NCBI RefSeq assembly: GCF_030285785.1
Contig: NZ_CP127247.1
Location: 2,503,501 to 2,567,500 of the forward strand
Direction of reading: 5' to 3'
From: Parasedimentitalea psychrophila
GTDB taxonomy: Bacteria; Pseudomonadota; Alphaproteobacteria; Rhodobacterales; Rhodobacteraceae
DNA: 64,000 nt
Within the stretch, counting starts at the first letter, position 1. Every line of letters starts with the position of its first letter. The notes below the pieces were generated by a model. The model worked only from the letters and a program-made list of their open reading frames with translations, was not told where the DNA came from and searched no databases. A program made the position numbers and the translations under genes. Below are positions 27,453 through 36,302 of the stretch, piece by piece.

Positions 27453-28675
27453 TGCGCTGCGCGGTACCAGCGGCGGATAGCGGCGCGGTCTTCGGGGTCC
27501 ATGAAGGTGACGTTGGCGGGGGGCATTGCATCGGTCACCCCGGCGTGCAGATAGATGGCATGCGCCTGCCGGGCCACATCGGCCTCACTTTCCAGCAGCA
27601 CGCCTTTGGGCGCGCGGCGGATACCGTCCCAGAACGGTTCGCGCGCGTGGCACATGGAACAGCGGCCCAATACCAGCTCGTGGACCTCCTCAAAACCATC
27701 GGCCCGCGCCATCACCAGGGCGGTGCCGCGCAGCGCCGCCTGGTCCTCTCCGTCGCCGTCATTTTCCAGCCCAAGGGTGGACAGGATGATGATGCCGAGG
27801 AACAGCAGGGCGGTGACCAGCCAGGTCCAGGTCGGGTTGCCTTTGCGGGCGTGGCGGCTGTTGAAATAGTGGCGGATGGTCACTCCCATCAGGAACACCA
27901 GGGCTGCAATCAGCCAGTTGTACTGGCTGGCAAAGGCCAGTGGGTAATGGTTCGACAGCATCAGGAAGATCACTGGCAGGGTGAGGTAGTTGTTATGGGT
28001 CGAGCGCAGTTTGGCGATCTTGCCGTATTTGGCGTCTGGGGTGCGCCCCGCCTGCAGGTCGGCCACCACGATGCGCTGGTTTGGCATGATGATGAAGAAC
28101 ACATTGGCGGTCATGATGGTGGCGGTAAAGGCGCCCAGATGCAGCATCATGGCACGGCCGGTGAACACCTGATTTAAGGCCCAGCCCATCACCACCAGCA
28201 GCACAAACAGCAGCACCATCAGCAGGGTCGGGCGCTCGGCCAGACCGGATTTGCACAGGCGGTCATAGATCAGCCAGCCCACCGACAGCGAGGCCGCCGA
28301 GATGGCAATGCCCTGCCACAGCATCAGGTCGGCTTTGGACTGATCAATCAGGAACAGCTCTCCGCCCGCCCAATAGACCACCATCAGCAGCGCCGCACCG
28401 CTGAGCCAGGTCGAATAGCTCTCCCATTTGAACCAGGTCAGGTGCTCGGGCATCTCAGATGGCGCCACCAGGTATTTGCGCACATGGTAAAACCCGCCGC
28501 CATGCACCTGCCATTCCTCACCGTGGGCGCCGGCGGGCAGATCGGCTGCCTTGCGCAGGCCAAGGTCCAGAGCAATGAAATAGAACGAGGAGCCGATCCA
28601 GGCGATGGCGGTAATCACATGCAGCCAGCGCAGGGCAAAGCCCAGCCAATCCCACATCATCAGAAGTTCAAACAT
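27446..28675 (-). CDS. puuD: Membrane-bound urate oxidase with C-terminal cytochrome c domain
   Basis: Oxidises urate to 5-hydroxyisourate, passing electrons through a cytochrome c domain to the respiratory chain. 409 residues. About eight membrane helices occupy residues 1-300 (LRWLHVITAIAWIGSSFYFI near the start), and the last about 100 residues are a cytochrome c with the haem motif CSMCH. Start chosen at ATG 28675 (MFELLMMW); upstream in-frame ATGs at 28687 and 28690 are possible. Divergent from a LysR gene with 98 bp between starts. First step of the purine catabolic set that continues to the right. Confidence 0.92.
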   Translation of the reverse strand: MFELLMMWDWLGFALRWLHVITAIAWIGSSFYFIALDLGLRKAADLPAGAHGEEWQVHGGGFYHVRKYLVAPSEMPEHLTWFKWESYSTWLSGAALLMVVYWAGGELFLIDQSKADLMLWQGIAISAASLSVGWLIYDRLCKSGLAERPTLLMVLLFVLLVVMGWALNQVFTGRAMMLHLGAFTATIMTANVFFIIMPNQRIVVADLQAGRTPDAKYGKIAKLRSTHNNYLTLPVIFLMLSNHYPLAFASQYNWLIAALVFLMGVTIRHYFNSRHARKGNPTWTWLVTALLFLGIIILSTLGLENDGDGEDQAALRGTALVMARADGFEEVHELVLGRCSMCHAREPFWDGIRRAPKGVLLESEADVARQAHAIYLHAGVTDAMPPANVTFMDPEDRAAIRRWYRAAQM

Positions 28676-28773
28676 TGGAGGCCCCATCATTGTTGTTTGT
28701 CTGCACACTAGGCAAGACATGCATTATTCGGTATTCCCGCATATTATCAAACTGTATCAAAAAAAATGGAACA

Positions 28774-29715
28774 ATGTCTTATCTCGATAACATTCGGACC
28801 TTTGTAAGGGTCTATGAGCTGGGCTCGATGTCTGCGGCCGGCCGGGATCTGCGGATTTCGCCGGCGGTGACCTCGGCGCGGATATCGCAGCTTGAGGATT
28901 ATCTTGGGGTGCGTCTGTTTCAGCGCACCACCCGCAATCTGACTGCAACCGAGCAGGGCAAGGCGTTCTATAGCGGCGCGGTGACGGTGCTGGAAACCGT
29001 GGACGCCGCCGAGGCCAAGGTGATGCATCTGACCGAGGTGCCGCGCGGCTCGTTGTTTGTGGCGGCCCCACTTGGGGCCGGGCGGAGATTGCTGGCACCT
29101 CAGGTGCCAAATTTTCTGGCCGAGTACCCCGAGATGAGCATTCGGCTGCGATTGACGGACCGGTCGGTGGATCTGACCACCGAGGGGCTGGATCTGGCCT
29201 TTTTCCTGGGTCAGCCCGAGGACAGCAACCTGCGAATCCGCAAGATCGCGGATTGTCAGCGCATTCTCTGTGCCTCGCCGGGCTATCTGGCGCGACAGGG
29301 CATGCCTAACAATGGTGCAGATCTGGTCGGTGGCAACCATGTCTGTCTGAATCTGAGATTTCCCGGCGCGGCGGAATTTCAGTGGATGCTGGACACCCCA
29401 GAGGGGCCAAAGCGCTATGCTGTTTCGGGGCGGTATGAATGTGATGATGGCGATGTTCTGACCGACTGGGCGCTGAGCGGCCAGGGCATTGCGCTGAAAC
29501 CTGTGTTCGAGGTGGCGGATCATCTCTGTGAGGGGCGGCTGATCCCGGTGGCGACCCAGACACCGCCGCTGCCTGTTCAAATGGCCTGCCTCTATACTCA
29601 TCGTCGTCACCAGGATCCCAAAACCCGCCTGTTCATGGATTTCATGACCGAGCATATGGCGCGCACCATTCGCGAGGCCGAGGCGCGGGTGGCAAAGATG
29701 ATCTCCCGCCTCTGA
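28774..29715 (+). CDS. LysR family transcriptional regulator
   Basis: 313 residues. An N-terminal winged helix (NIRTFVRVYELGSMSAAGRD, then ISQLEDYLGVRLFQRTTR) is followed by the periplasmic-binding-like effector domain. Start ATG 28774 aligns with the family N terminus; the frame from 28675 is too long. It is divergent from puuD, the usual position for a regulator of its neighbour, so control of purine genes by a purine-derived ligand is likely but unproven. Confidence 0.92.
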   Translation: MSYLDNIRTFVRVYELGSMSAAGRDLRISPAVTSARISQLEDYLGVRLFQRTTRNLTATEQGKAFYSGAVTVLETVDAAEAKVMHLTEVPRGSLFVAAPLGAGRRLLAPQVPNFLAEYPEMSIRLRLTDRSVDLTTEGLDLAFFLGQPEDSNLRIRKIADCQRILCASPGYLARQGMPNNGADLVGGNHVCLNLRFPGAAEFQWMLDTPEGPKRYAVSGRYECDDGDVLTDWALSGQGIALKPVFEVADHLCEGRLIPVATQTPPLPVQMACLYTHRRHQDPKTRLFMDFMTEHMARTIREAEARVAKMISRL

Positions 29716-29943
29716 CGGTGCCTGACGGCCCCGTGCAGAGTTTGGGCATGGCACCGCGCAGGCGCGCTGCGGGACAGTGCAAGATCCTGAAACGTCGGCA
29801 CTCTGTTGCGGTCATTGGACTGAAGGGCGCGGCGTTTGGCAGGCTGAGTTAACTATTGGTTGACTGCATTGTTAACGGCGTGGTTAATTATGAAACGGTG
29901 CGATCGGCGCGATATTTTGGTGTGACTAAAAAGGGGATGATTT

Positions 29944-30330
29944 ATGGCAGAGCTTTTTGACGGTGTGAGCTGGGCGGGGGTTGTTTCAGGGGCTATTGCG
30001 GCGTTCCTGCTGGGCTGGCTGTGGTATTCGCCGAAGCTGTTTGGAGCAAAATGGGCCGAAGGTGTCGGGGTCCGGATGGGCGCGGCTGATGAGATGCCCA
30101 AAGCCGCTATGGGGGTCCAAGTTCTGGGCCTGTTTCTGGTGAGCTGGCTGGTTGGGGTCACCGCTGTCTCGGAGGCCTTGGCGACCATTATTCTGGCTGT
30201 GGTCGCGTTTTCCGTAATGGGCTATGCCGGCGGGATGTTTCGCAACAACGGCCGCTATGCGCGCCGGGTGGATGCCGGTTATTGGCTGGCCAGTGTTGTG
30301 GTCATGGTGATTTGTCAGGGAATTTTCTGA
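29944..30330 (+). CDS. DUF1761 family membrane protein
   Basis: 128 residues with four hydrophobic segments (about 9-29, 55-72, 76-95 and 107-126), including the GWLWYSPKLFGAKWAEG stretch typical of DUF1761. Function unknown. ATG start with GGGG at 29933-29936. It lies inside the purine block without an obvious link to it. Confidence 0.8.
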   Translation: MAELFDGVSWAGVVSGAIAAFLLGWLWYSPKLFGAKWAEGVGVRMGAADEMPKAAMGVQVLGLFLVSWLVGVTAVSEALATIILAVVAFSVMGYAGGMFRNNGRYARRVDAGYWLASVVVMVICQGIF

Positions 30331-30706
30331 CCCAGGGGTTGCTGCGGTCCTGCGGGTTGGCCGCAGCGGAACTGGGCTCGGTGATGAAAGCCACCCCCGT
30401 GATGACGGGTGGGTGATGACTGACTGAAGACGGGTGATTGCCGGTGGGTGCTAGCTGATGGAGAGGCCAAAAGGGGGGGCTCCTGCCCCTACCGGGTTGG
30501 GCGTGGCAGCGCGCGTGCCGCGCGCTGTGGACAGGTTGCCAGGGTTTTGCCCATCGCAGGTGCCGCAGTGCCGGGCACGGCAGGTACGATAACTTTGGGC
30601 ACCGCAGGTGCATTAAGCTTCGGGCACCGCAGGTGCCACGCCCAACGGGCAGGGTTGCATCTTTGATGCGCACCTGCCGGGCGGGAGAACACCGCTGGTT
30701 TGCGGG
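30331..30706. other. 376-bp gene-free, repeat-rich region
   Basis: No credible coding frame. It contains nested inverted repeats (30496-30646), GGGTGATGACTGA-like short repeats at 30405-30440, and three related GGGCACCGCAGGTGC-type units (about 30575, 30598 and 30620). It separates DUF1761 from uraH, which end facing each other. Confidence 0.6.
30496..30646. repeat. Nested inverted repeats: 13-bp outer stem and 9-bp inner hairpin
   Basis: GTTGGGCGTGGCA (30496-30508) pairs exactly with TGCCACGCCCAAC (30634-30646). Inside are CAGCGCGCG-TGC-CGCGCGCTG (30507-30527, perfect) and tandem GGGCACCGCAGGTGC-type units. It could fold into a branched structure on either strand. Confidence 0.75.
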
Positions 30707-31063
30707 TCAGCTGCCGCGGTAGGTGGAGTAGCCAAAGGCCGACAGCAACAGTGGCACGTGGTAGTGGGCGCTGGCGTCGCTGATGCCAAAGCGGATGGGG
30801 ACCTGATCCAGAAACAGCGGCTCGGGCAGGGTTTGGCTGCTGGCACGCAGGTAATCTCCGGCCTGGAACACCAGCTCATAGGTGCCAATGGCAAACCCAT
30901 CTTGCGGCAGGATCGGCGTGTTGGTGCGCCCGTCGCTGTTGGTCTGCATCTCAGCCAGCTGGCTGCGGCTGTCGCCCTCAATGCGAAAGAGCGTGATTTT
31001 CAGCCCTGCTGCCGGGCAGCCCTGGGCGGTATCCAGAACATGAGTGGTCAGATAACCGGTCAT
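30707..31063 (-). CDS. uraH: 5-hydroxyisourate hydrolase (transthyretin-like)
   Basis: Hydrolyses 5-hydroxyisourate to OHCU, the second step of urate breakdown. 118 residues, typical length. The start TTHVLDTAQGCPA and the C-terminal signature YRGS (the last four residues) are diagnostic of this family. ATG 31063 is preceded by AGGAG; the longer frame to 31198 lacks homology-like sequence. Divergent from the PuuE-UraD gene. Confidence 0.95.
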   Translation of the reverse strand: MTGYLTTHVLDTAQGCPAAGLKITLFRIEGDSRSQLAEMQTNSDGRTNTPILPQDGFAIGTYELVFQAGDYLRASSQTLPEPLFLDQVPIRFGISDASAHYHVPLLLSAFGYSTYRGS

Positions 31064-31218
31064 CTTGGGGTCTCCTTTTGCCTGATCCAACCCCTGACGC
31101 AGACCGGCAGTAGTTGCAAACGTGGCGGCTTTGACAGTGTCTTCGGGAAAATTTGAAAAACCGCTCTCATCTTCTGCCATAGTAAGGGGTGATCTCATAG
31201 GTTGAAAGGCCAGGCACT

Positions 31219-32637
31219 ATGACCAGATATCCGCGCGACATGATAGGATACGGCGCCACGCCACCAAATGCGCAGTGGCCCGGCGGCGCCAAGGTGGCGG
31301 TGCAGTTTGTGCTGAATTTCGAGGAGGGCGGCGAGAACAATATCCTGCATGGCGATGCCGCCTCCGAGGCCTTTCTGTCCGATATTCCCGGCGCGGCGCC
31401 CTGGCAGGGGCAGCGGCACTGGAACATGGAGTCGATCTATGAATACGGCGCCCGGGCCGGGTTCTGGCGGCTGCACCGGTTGTTCACCGGCGCGGAGATC
31501 CCGGTCACCATCTACGGGGTTGCCAGCGCATTGGCGCGCTGCCCCGATCAGCTGGCGGCGATGAAATCGGCAGATTGGGAGATCGCCAGTCACGGCTTGA
31601 AATGGGTCGAGCACAAGGACATGGGTGAGGATGAAGAACGCGCCGCAATCGCCGAGGCGGTGCGTCTGCACACAGAGGTGGTCGGCAGCCGCCCGCGCGG
31701 CTGGTACACCGGGCGCTGCAGTGTCAACACGGTGCGGCTGGTGACGGAGGCGGGCGGGTTTGATTATATCTCGGACACCTATGACGACGATCTGCCCTAT
31801 TGGCGCGAGCAGGGCGAGCGCGATCAGCTGATCATCCCCTATACGCTGGAAGCCAATGACATGCGCTTTGCCACCGCGCCGGGCTATACCACCGGCGAGC
31901 AGTTCTTCTCGTATCTGAAGGACGCCTTTGATGTTTTATATGCCGAGGGCGAGGCCGGCGCTGCCAAGATGATGTCGATCGGGCTGCATTGTCGACTGAT
32001 CGGCCGGCCCGGCAAGATCGCCGGGCTAAAGCGGTTCATTGATTATATTCAGGGCTTTGACGGGGTCTGGTGTCCGCGTCGTATTGAGATCGCTGAGCAT
32101 TGGGCCAAGACCCACCCGCATCAGCGTTACGCACGCCCCACCCGGATGGACCGCGCGACATTTGTCGGCAATTACGGCTCGATCTTTGAGCATTCGCCCT
32201 GGATTGCCGAGCGAGCCTTTGAGCTGGAGCTGGGCCCGGCGCATGACACTGCCACCGGGCTGCACAATGCGCTGGCGCGGATGTTCCGCTCGGCCAGTCA
32301 GGCGGAGCGGTTGGGTGTATTGATGGCGCACCCGGATCTGGCCGGAAAGCTGGCGGCGGCGGGGCGGCTGACGGCGGAAAGCACGGGCGAGCAGGCGGCG
32401 GCGGGGCTGGACCTGCTGACCGACGATGAGCGTGAGACGTTTACCCGAATGAATGGCGACTATGTCGCCAAGCACGGCTTTCCCTTTATCATTGCGGTGC
32501 GCGACTACGATAAACCCAGTATTCTGGCAGCGTTTCACAGCCGCATCAACAACAGCCGTGAGGTGGAATTTGCCGAGGCCTGCAAACAGGTGGAGCGAAT
32601 TGCCGAATTCCGTCTGCGCGATGTGTTGCCGTCATGA
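31219..32637 (+). CDS. puuE: Fused allantoinase (PuuE, polysaccharide-deacetylase type) and OHCU decarboxylase (UraD)
   Basis: 472-residue bifunctional protein. Residues 1-305 are a PuuE-type allantoinase (NFEEGGENNILHGD, and EIASHGLKWVEHKDM with metal-site histidines). Residues 310-472 are OHCU decarboxylase (GSIFEHSPWIAE, with the catalytic His in EHSP). Together they convert OHCU to S-allantoin and then to allantoate. The fusion combines consecutive steps in reverse order along the chain. ATG start 31219; overlaps allA by 4 bp. Confidence 0.94.
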   Translation: MTRYPRDMIGYGATPPNAQWPGGAKVAVQFVLNFEEGGENNILHGDAASEAFLSDIPGAAPWQGQRHWNMESIYEYGARAGFWRLHRLFTGAEIPVTIYGVASALARCPDQLAAMKSADWEIASHGLKWVEHKDMGEDEERAAIAEAVRLHTEVVGSRPRGWYTGRCSVNTVRLVTEAGGFDYISDTYDDDLPYWREQGERDQLIIPYTLEANDMRFATAPGYTTGEQFFSYLKDAFDVLYAEGEAGAAKMMSIGLHCRLIGRPGKIAGLKRFIDYIQGFDGVWCPRRIEIAEHWAKTHPHQRYARPTRMDRATFVGNYGSIFEHSPWIAERAFELELGPAHDTATGLHNALARMFRSASQAERLGVLMAHPDLAGKLAAAGRLTAESTGEQAAAGLDLLTDDERETFTRMNGDYVAKHGFPFIIAVRDYDKPSILAAFHSRINNSREVEFAEACKQVERIAEFRLRDVLPS

Positions 32638-33119
32638 GCCAAATAATCATCCAACCGCTGAGTGCCGAAAAATTCGCTCGCTTTGGCGAGGTGCTGGAGC
32701 TGAAAGCGCAGCCCGACAAGCTGATCAATCAGGGGCTATGTGGGCGTCATCACGATCTGGCGGCGCTGGCCTTCTCAGGAGGGCGGGCCGGGATCTCGCT
32801 GTTTGATGCTGAACCGCGCAGCCTGCCGTATAAGCTGGAGATGGTCGAGCGTCACCCAGATGGCAGTCAGGCGTTTATTCCGATGTCGCAGACCAGCTTT
32901 CTGGTCATTGTCGCGCCGGATGAGGGCGGCAAGCCGGGCAGACCGCTGGCGTTTGAGACCACGCCGGGGCAGGCGATCAACTTGGCAAGGGGCACCTGGC
33001 ACGGGGTTTTGACACCGCTGTCGGCGCCGGGGTTGTTTGCCGTTGTCGACCGGATTGGTCCCGGCATGAATCTGGAAGAGCACTGGTTCGAGGCTCCATT
33101 TACCATATCACGCATTTAA
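32634..33119 (+). CDS. allA: Ureidoglycolate lyase
   Basis: Splits S-ureidoglycolate into glyoxylate and urea. 161 residues, typical. Family features include EKFARFGEVLE near the N terminus and the cupin-like core with QAINLARGTWHGVLTPL. Start ATG overlaps the puuE-uraD stop (ATGA), so the genes are translationally coupled. Confidence 0.93.
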   Translation: MSQIIIQPLSAEKFARFGEVLELKAQPDKLINQGLCGRHHDLAALAFSGGRAGISLFDAEPRSLPYKLEMVERHPDGSQAFIPMSQTSFLVIVAPDEGGKPGRPLAFETTPGQAINLARGTWHGVLTPLSAPGLFAVVDRIGPGMNLEEHWFEAPFTISRI

Positions 33120-33182
33120 CACCAAAGCTGCCCGCCAAAGAGGTGGCTTGGTAATATTCCAACCAACAAGAGGGACAAAGAC

Positions 33183-34616
33183 ATGAGTCATGGAAGCATC
33201 GGGACGCCGCAGCAATTGCGCGACCCCAATTACACCCCCGCCCTGTCGCGGGCGATCCCGCTGGGCATCCAGCATGTGCTGGCAATGTTTGTATCAAACG
33301 TAACACCTGCCATTATCGTCGCCGGGGCGGCGGGCTTTGGCTTTGGCTCGAATTCGCCCGATTTCCCCGAGCTGCTGTATATGATCCAGATGTCGATGCT
33401 GTTTGCCGGTGTCGCGACGCTGTTGCAGACGGTGACTATTGGCTCGGTGGGGGCAGCGCTGCCGATTGTGCAGGGCACCAGCTTTGCCTTTTTGCCGATC
33501 ATGATTCCGCTGGTGGCGGGGCGCGGCGTCGATGCGCTGGCGGCGCTGTATGGCGGCGTTATTATCGGCGGTATTTTCCATGCGGCACTGGGGCTGGTGA
33601 TCGGCAAGATCCGCTTTGCGCTGCCGCCATTGGTGACCGGACTGGTGGTGACGATGATCGGGCTGATGCTGGTCAAGGTTGGCATCCAGTATGCTGCCGG
33701 TGGGGTGCCGGCAAAAATGTCCGGCGCTGCTGAATATGGCTCGTTGCTGAACTGGTCGGCGGCACTGGTGGTGATTGTGGTCACTCTGGGGCTCAAGTTC
33801 TTTACCCGTGGCATGTTGTCGATCTCGGCCGTATTGCTGGGCTTGGTGGTGGGCTATGGCTATGCGCTGATGATGGGTATGGTCTCGGTTGAGGCGATTG
33901 GCAGCAGCTGGTCGCGGGCCGCTGTCTTTGCGCTGCCGATGCCGTTCAAATACGGCTTTGAGTTCTCGCTGGCGGCGGTCCTGGGTTTTTGCCTGATGGC
34001 TTTTGTCTCGGCGGTTGAGACCGTTGGCGATGTCAGTGGCATCACTCGGGGCGGTGCGGGTCGTGAGGCGACGGACGCGGAAATCACTGGTGCGACCTAT
34101 GCGGATGGGTTTGGCACTGCACTTGCCGGGGTGTTTGGCGGGCTGCCCAATACTTCGTTCAGCCAGAACGTCGGGCTGATCGCCATGACCGGTGTGATGA
34201 GCCGCCATGTGGTGACCATCGGCGCCATTTTTCTGATCATCTGCGGGTTGGTGCCCAAGGTGGGCGCCATCATCCGCACCATCCCGATCGAAGTGCTGGG
34301 CGGCGGTGTCATCGTGATGTTTGGCATGGTGGTTGCCGCTGGTATTTCGATGCTGTCGGATGTGGACTGGAACCGCCGCAACATGGTGATCTTTGCCATC
34401 TCGCTGTCGATCGGTCTGGGGTTGCAGCTGGAGCCCGATGCGGTGAAGCATCTGCCAGACAGCTTGCGCATTCTGATGACCTCAGGCCTGTTGCCGGCCG
34501 CGCTGCTCGCGATTGTGCTGAACCTGGTGTTGCCACAGGAGCTGCCGGATGAGGCCACCGATGAAGTGTCCGGTGGACATGCGGGCCAGGGGGAAGGATC
34601 GCTGCCTGGCGAATAG
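33183..34616 (+). CDS. NCS2 family purine (urate/xanthine) permease
   Basis: 477-residue inner-membrane symporter with about 12-14 helices. The NCS2 signature region is TSFSQNVGLIAMTGV, and the preceding helix-8 block AFVSAVETVGDVSGIT carries the substrate-contacting Glu. Located 63 bp after allA in the same direction with GAGGGACAAAG before its ATG, so it is probably co-transcribed and imports urate or xanthine for the pathway. Exact substrate not resolvable. Confidence 0.93.
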   Translation: MSHGSIGTPQQLRDPNYTPALSRAIPLGIQHVLAMFVSNVTPAIIVAGAAGFGFGSNSPDFPELLYMIQMSMLFAGVATLLQTVTIGSVGAALPIVQGTSFAFLPIMIPLVAGRGVDALAALYGGVIIGGIFHAALGLVIGKIRFALPPLVTGLVVTMIGLMLVKVGIQYAAGGVPAKMSGAAEYGSLLNWSAALVVIVVTLGLKFFTRGMLSISAVLLGLVVGYGYALMMGMVSVEAIGSSWSRAAVFALPMPFKYGFEFSLAAVLGFCLMAFVSAVETVGDVSGITRGGAGREATDAEITGATYADGFGTALAGVFGGLPNTSFSQNVGLIAMTGVMSRHVVTIGAIFLIICGLVPKVGAIIRTIPIEVLGGGVIVMFGMVVAAGISMLSDVDWNRRNMVIFAISLSIGLGLQLEPDAVKHLPDSLRILMTSGLLPAALLAIVLNLVLPQELPDEATDEVSGGHAGQGEGSLPGE

Positions 34617-34627
34617 GAAGTGAGGGT

Positions 34628-34702
34628 GCGAGGGGCCAGCCCCTCGCGCTCCCCGGAGTATTTTGACAAAGAAGAAGACTGGGGGAAGACTGGGGGAAGA
34701 CT
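34628..34702 (+). terminator. Hairpin plus dispersed ...TATTTT...GAAGAAG block after the permease gene, followed by an 11-bp tandem duplication
   Basis: GCGAGGGGC-CA-GCCCCTCGC (34628-34647, perfect 9-bp stem) starts 12 bases after the permease stop. The block CCCCGGAGTATTTT plus GACAAAGAAGAAG follows (34651-34677), then GGGGGAAGACT twice (34681 and 34692). This is one of four copies of the dispersed block in this window. Confidence 0.7.
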
Positions 34703-34753
34703 GGGCGTTGCTGCTGGAGGCGGCCCTTGTTTTTTGGCGCTAAGCGGGCGTTG

Positions 34754-35740
34754 TTATTGAGCCGCCATCCGCTGTGCCACATCCAGCATGCGGGCGGAAA
34801 AGCCCCACTCATTGTCGTACCAGCCGAACAGCCGCAGCTGATGGTCTCCCACCATGCGGGTTTCCGGCGCGGCGATGATCAGCGATTCAGGGCGGGCGCG
34901 CAGGTCGGACGACACCAGTGGCATCTCGGTCCAGCCCAGTACGGGGGAGGCGGCAACGGCCTCTTTCAAGGTGGCCAGAAATTCCTTTTCGCGGCTGGGC
35001 TGTGACAGCTGCACCACCAGATCCACGGCGGAGACAGAGGCGCTGGGCACCCGCACTGCGGAGCCGCTGATGCGGCCGGCCAGATGGGGCAATACCAAGT
35101 CGATCAGTTGGGTCGCCGAGGAAGAAGTCGGCACCATCGACAAGGCGCCGCCACGGGAGCGGGCAAAATCACCACGCGGAGCATCCACCATGGGCTGCGA
35201 GTTGGTATAGCAGTGGATGGTGGTCATATGGGCGGTTTCGATGCCGGCAATCTGGTCCACCAGACTGAGCAGCGGTGCCAGCGCATTGGTGGTGCAGGAG
35301 GCATTGGAGACAATCCGGGCGCCTGTCAGCGCTGCGTCATTGGCGCCAAGCACCACCGTTTGCTCGGCAGCGGGTGAGGGACCTGAGATCAGGACCTTAC
35401 CGGCCCCCGCTGCCAGGCCGCGCTCGGCCACGTCCGAGCTGCGGGCAATGCCGGTGCATTCCAGCACCACATCAACGCCGCTCAGATCGGCCTGGGTGAG
35501 GTCGGCAAACTGGCTGACAGGGATCGAGCGCCCCATCACCTGCAGTGTATTGTTGCCCATCTCCACCGGTGCGGGGAAGGGGCCAAAGGTGCTGTCGTAC
35601 TGGAACAGGTAGGCGCACATCTCCAGGGGGGCGATGTCGTTGATCAGCACCACGTCGATGTCTTCGCCGCGGCGCGTGGTGAGCAGCTGGCGCAGGATGG
35701 CGCGGCCAATGCGGCCAAATCCGTTGATTGCAATTTTCAT
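34754..35740 (-). CDS. Glyceraldehyde-3-phosphate dehydrogenase family protein, divergent
   Basis: NAD(P)-dependent phosphorylating dehydrogenase of triose phosphate, or a related aldehyde substrate. 328 residues. NAD-binding start INGFGRIGRAILRQL; catalytic Cys in SNASCTTNALAP; His in MTTIHCYTN. Deviations from standard Gap: YDSTFG replaces YDSxHG, and VPTSSSATQL replaces PTSTGAAKA in the phosphate-contact loop. It could therefore be a specialised paralogue. It is inserted between purine genes, on the opposite strand to the permease, and its link to them is unclear. Confidence 0.85.
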   Translation of the reverse strand: MKIAINGFGRIGRAILRQLLTTRRGEDIDVVLINDIAPLEMCAYLFQYDSTFGPFPAPVEMGNNTLQVMGRSIPVSQFADLTQADLSGVDVVLECTGIARSSDVAERGLAAGAGKVLISGPSPAAEQTVVLGANDAALTGARIVSNASCTTNALAPLLSLVDQIAGIETAHMTTIHCYTNSQPMVDAPRGDFARSRGGALSMVPTSSSATQLIDLVLPHLAGRISGSAVRVPSASVSAVDLVVQLSQPSREKEFLATLKEAVAASPVLGWTEMPLVSSDLRARPESLIIAAPETRMVGDHQLRLFGWYDNEWGFSARMLDVAQRMAAQ

Positions 35741-35873
35741 CTGATAGCTATGGCAGGGGATAGGGTCTGGCTCAATCCACCTTGAGGTGAAATTTGATCA
35801 CATTTTGGGGCGGCAAATGTTTCAACATTGCCAAAGCCCAGTCGGGCACAGTCGAGCCGAGCCTGAATGGGCT

Positions 35874-36188
35874 TTACCGGGGGCAGATCATCTGCGCAGC
35901 GTAAGAGCCATCAATGGATTTCACCATCGTATCAATATTGGCGCTGCAACCGGTGGCCGCCTTGAAGGCGCGTACGGCCTGGCGGGAGCCGATCATGGCG
36001 GGTGGGCGGAACGGGAGCAGCTCCTCGTTCAGCCGGGTGGCGCGAAACCGCCCCGGTGCGTCTTTGACCGGGGTCACAACCCAAATGCGGCCCAATATCG
36101 AGACTTGCTTACCCTCGGCCTCTTTGGCCTGTGCCAGCGGGGTCATCGTCAGGGCCAATGTGGCGGCCAGGATCAGGGGCTTCAACAT
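35874..36188 (-). CDS. Small secreted protein of unknown function
   Basis: 104 residues: a clear signal peptide (MLKPLILAATLALTMTPLAQA) and a mature domain of about 80 residues with two Cys (CSAN and MICPR), which could form one disulfide. Start at ATG 36188 is favoured by GGAGA six bases upstream; ATG 36203 is an alternative. I do not recognise the family. Confidence 0.7.
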   Translation of the reverse strand: MLKPLILAATLALTMTPLAQAKEAEGKQVSILGRIWVVTPVKDAPGRFRATRLNEELLPFRPPAMIGSRQAVRAFKAATGCSANIDTMVKSIDGSYAAQMICPR

Positions 36189-36270
36189 ACCAATTCTCCG
36201 CATAAAATCACTGTGCCGCAACTCTAACGCAGGTTGCGGCACATGCAATGGCTAACGGTTCAGTTCAATT

Positions 36271-36302
36271 AGCCCAGCCCCTTTAGCCCAGCCCCTTTAG
36301 CC
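36271..36302. repeat. Exact 14-bp tandem duplication at the allE stop codon
   Basis: AGCCCAGCCCCTTT occurs at 36271-36284 and 36285-36298, plus AGCC of a third unit. The allE TAA (36297-36299 on the minus strand) straddles the end of unit 2. Confidence 0.85.

Noticed and set aside
33294-34451. Long antisense frame (385 codons) opposite the NCS2 permease
   Set aside because: His/Gln/Arg-rich translation with no motif; mirrors the codon pattern of the permease, so a shadow frame. Similar long shadows at 454-1419, 3156-4478, 6045-7133 and 14005-15324 were dropped for the same reason.
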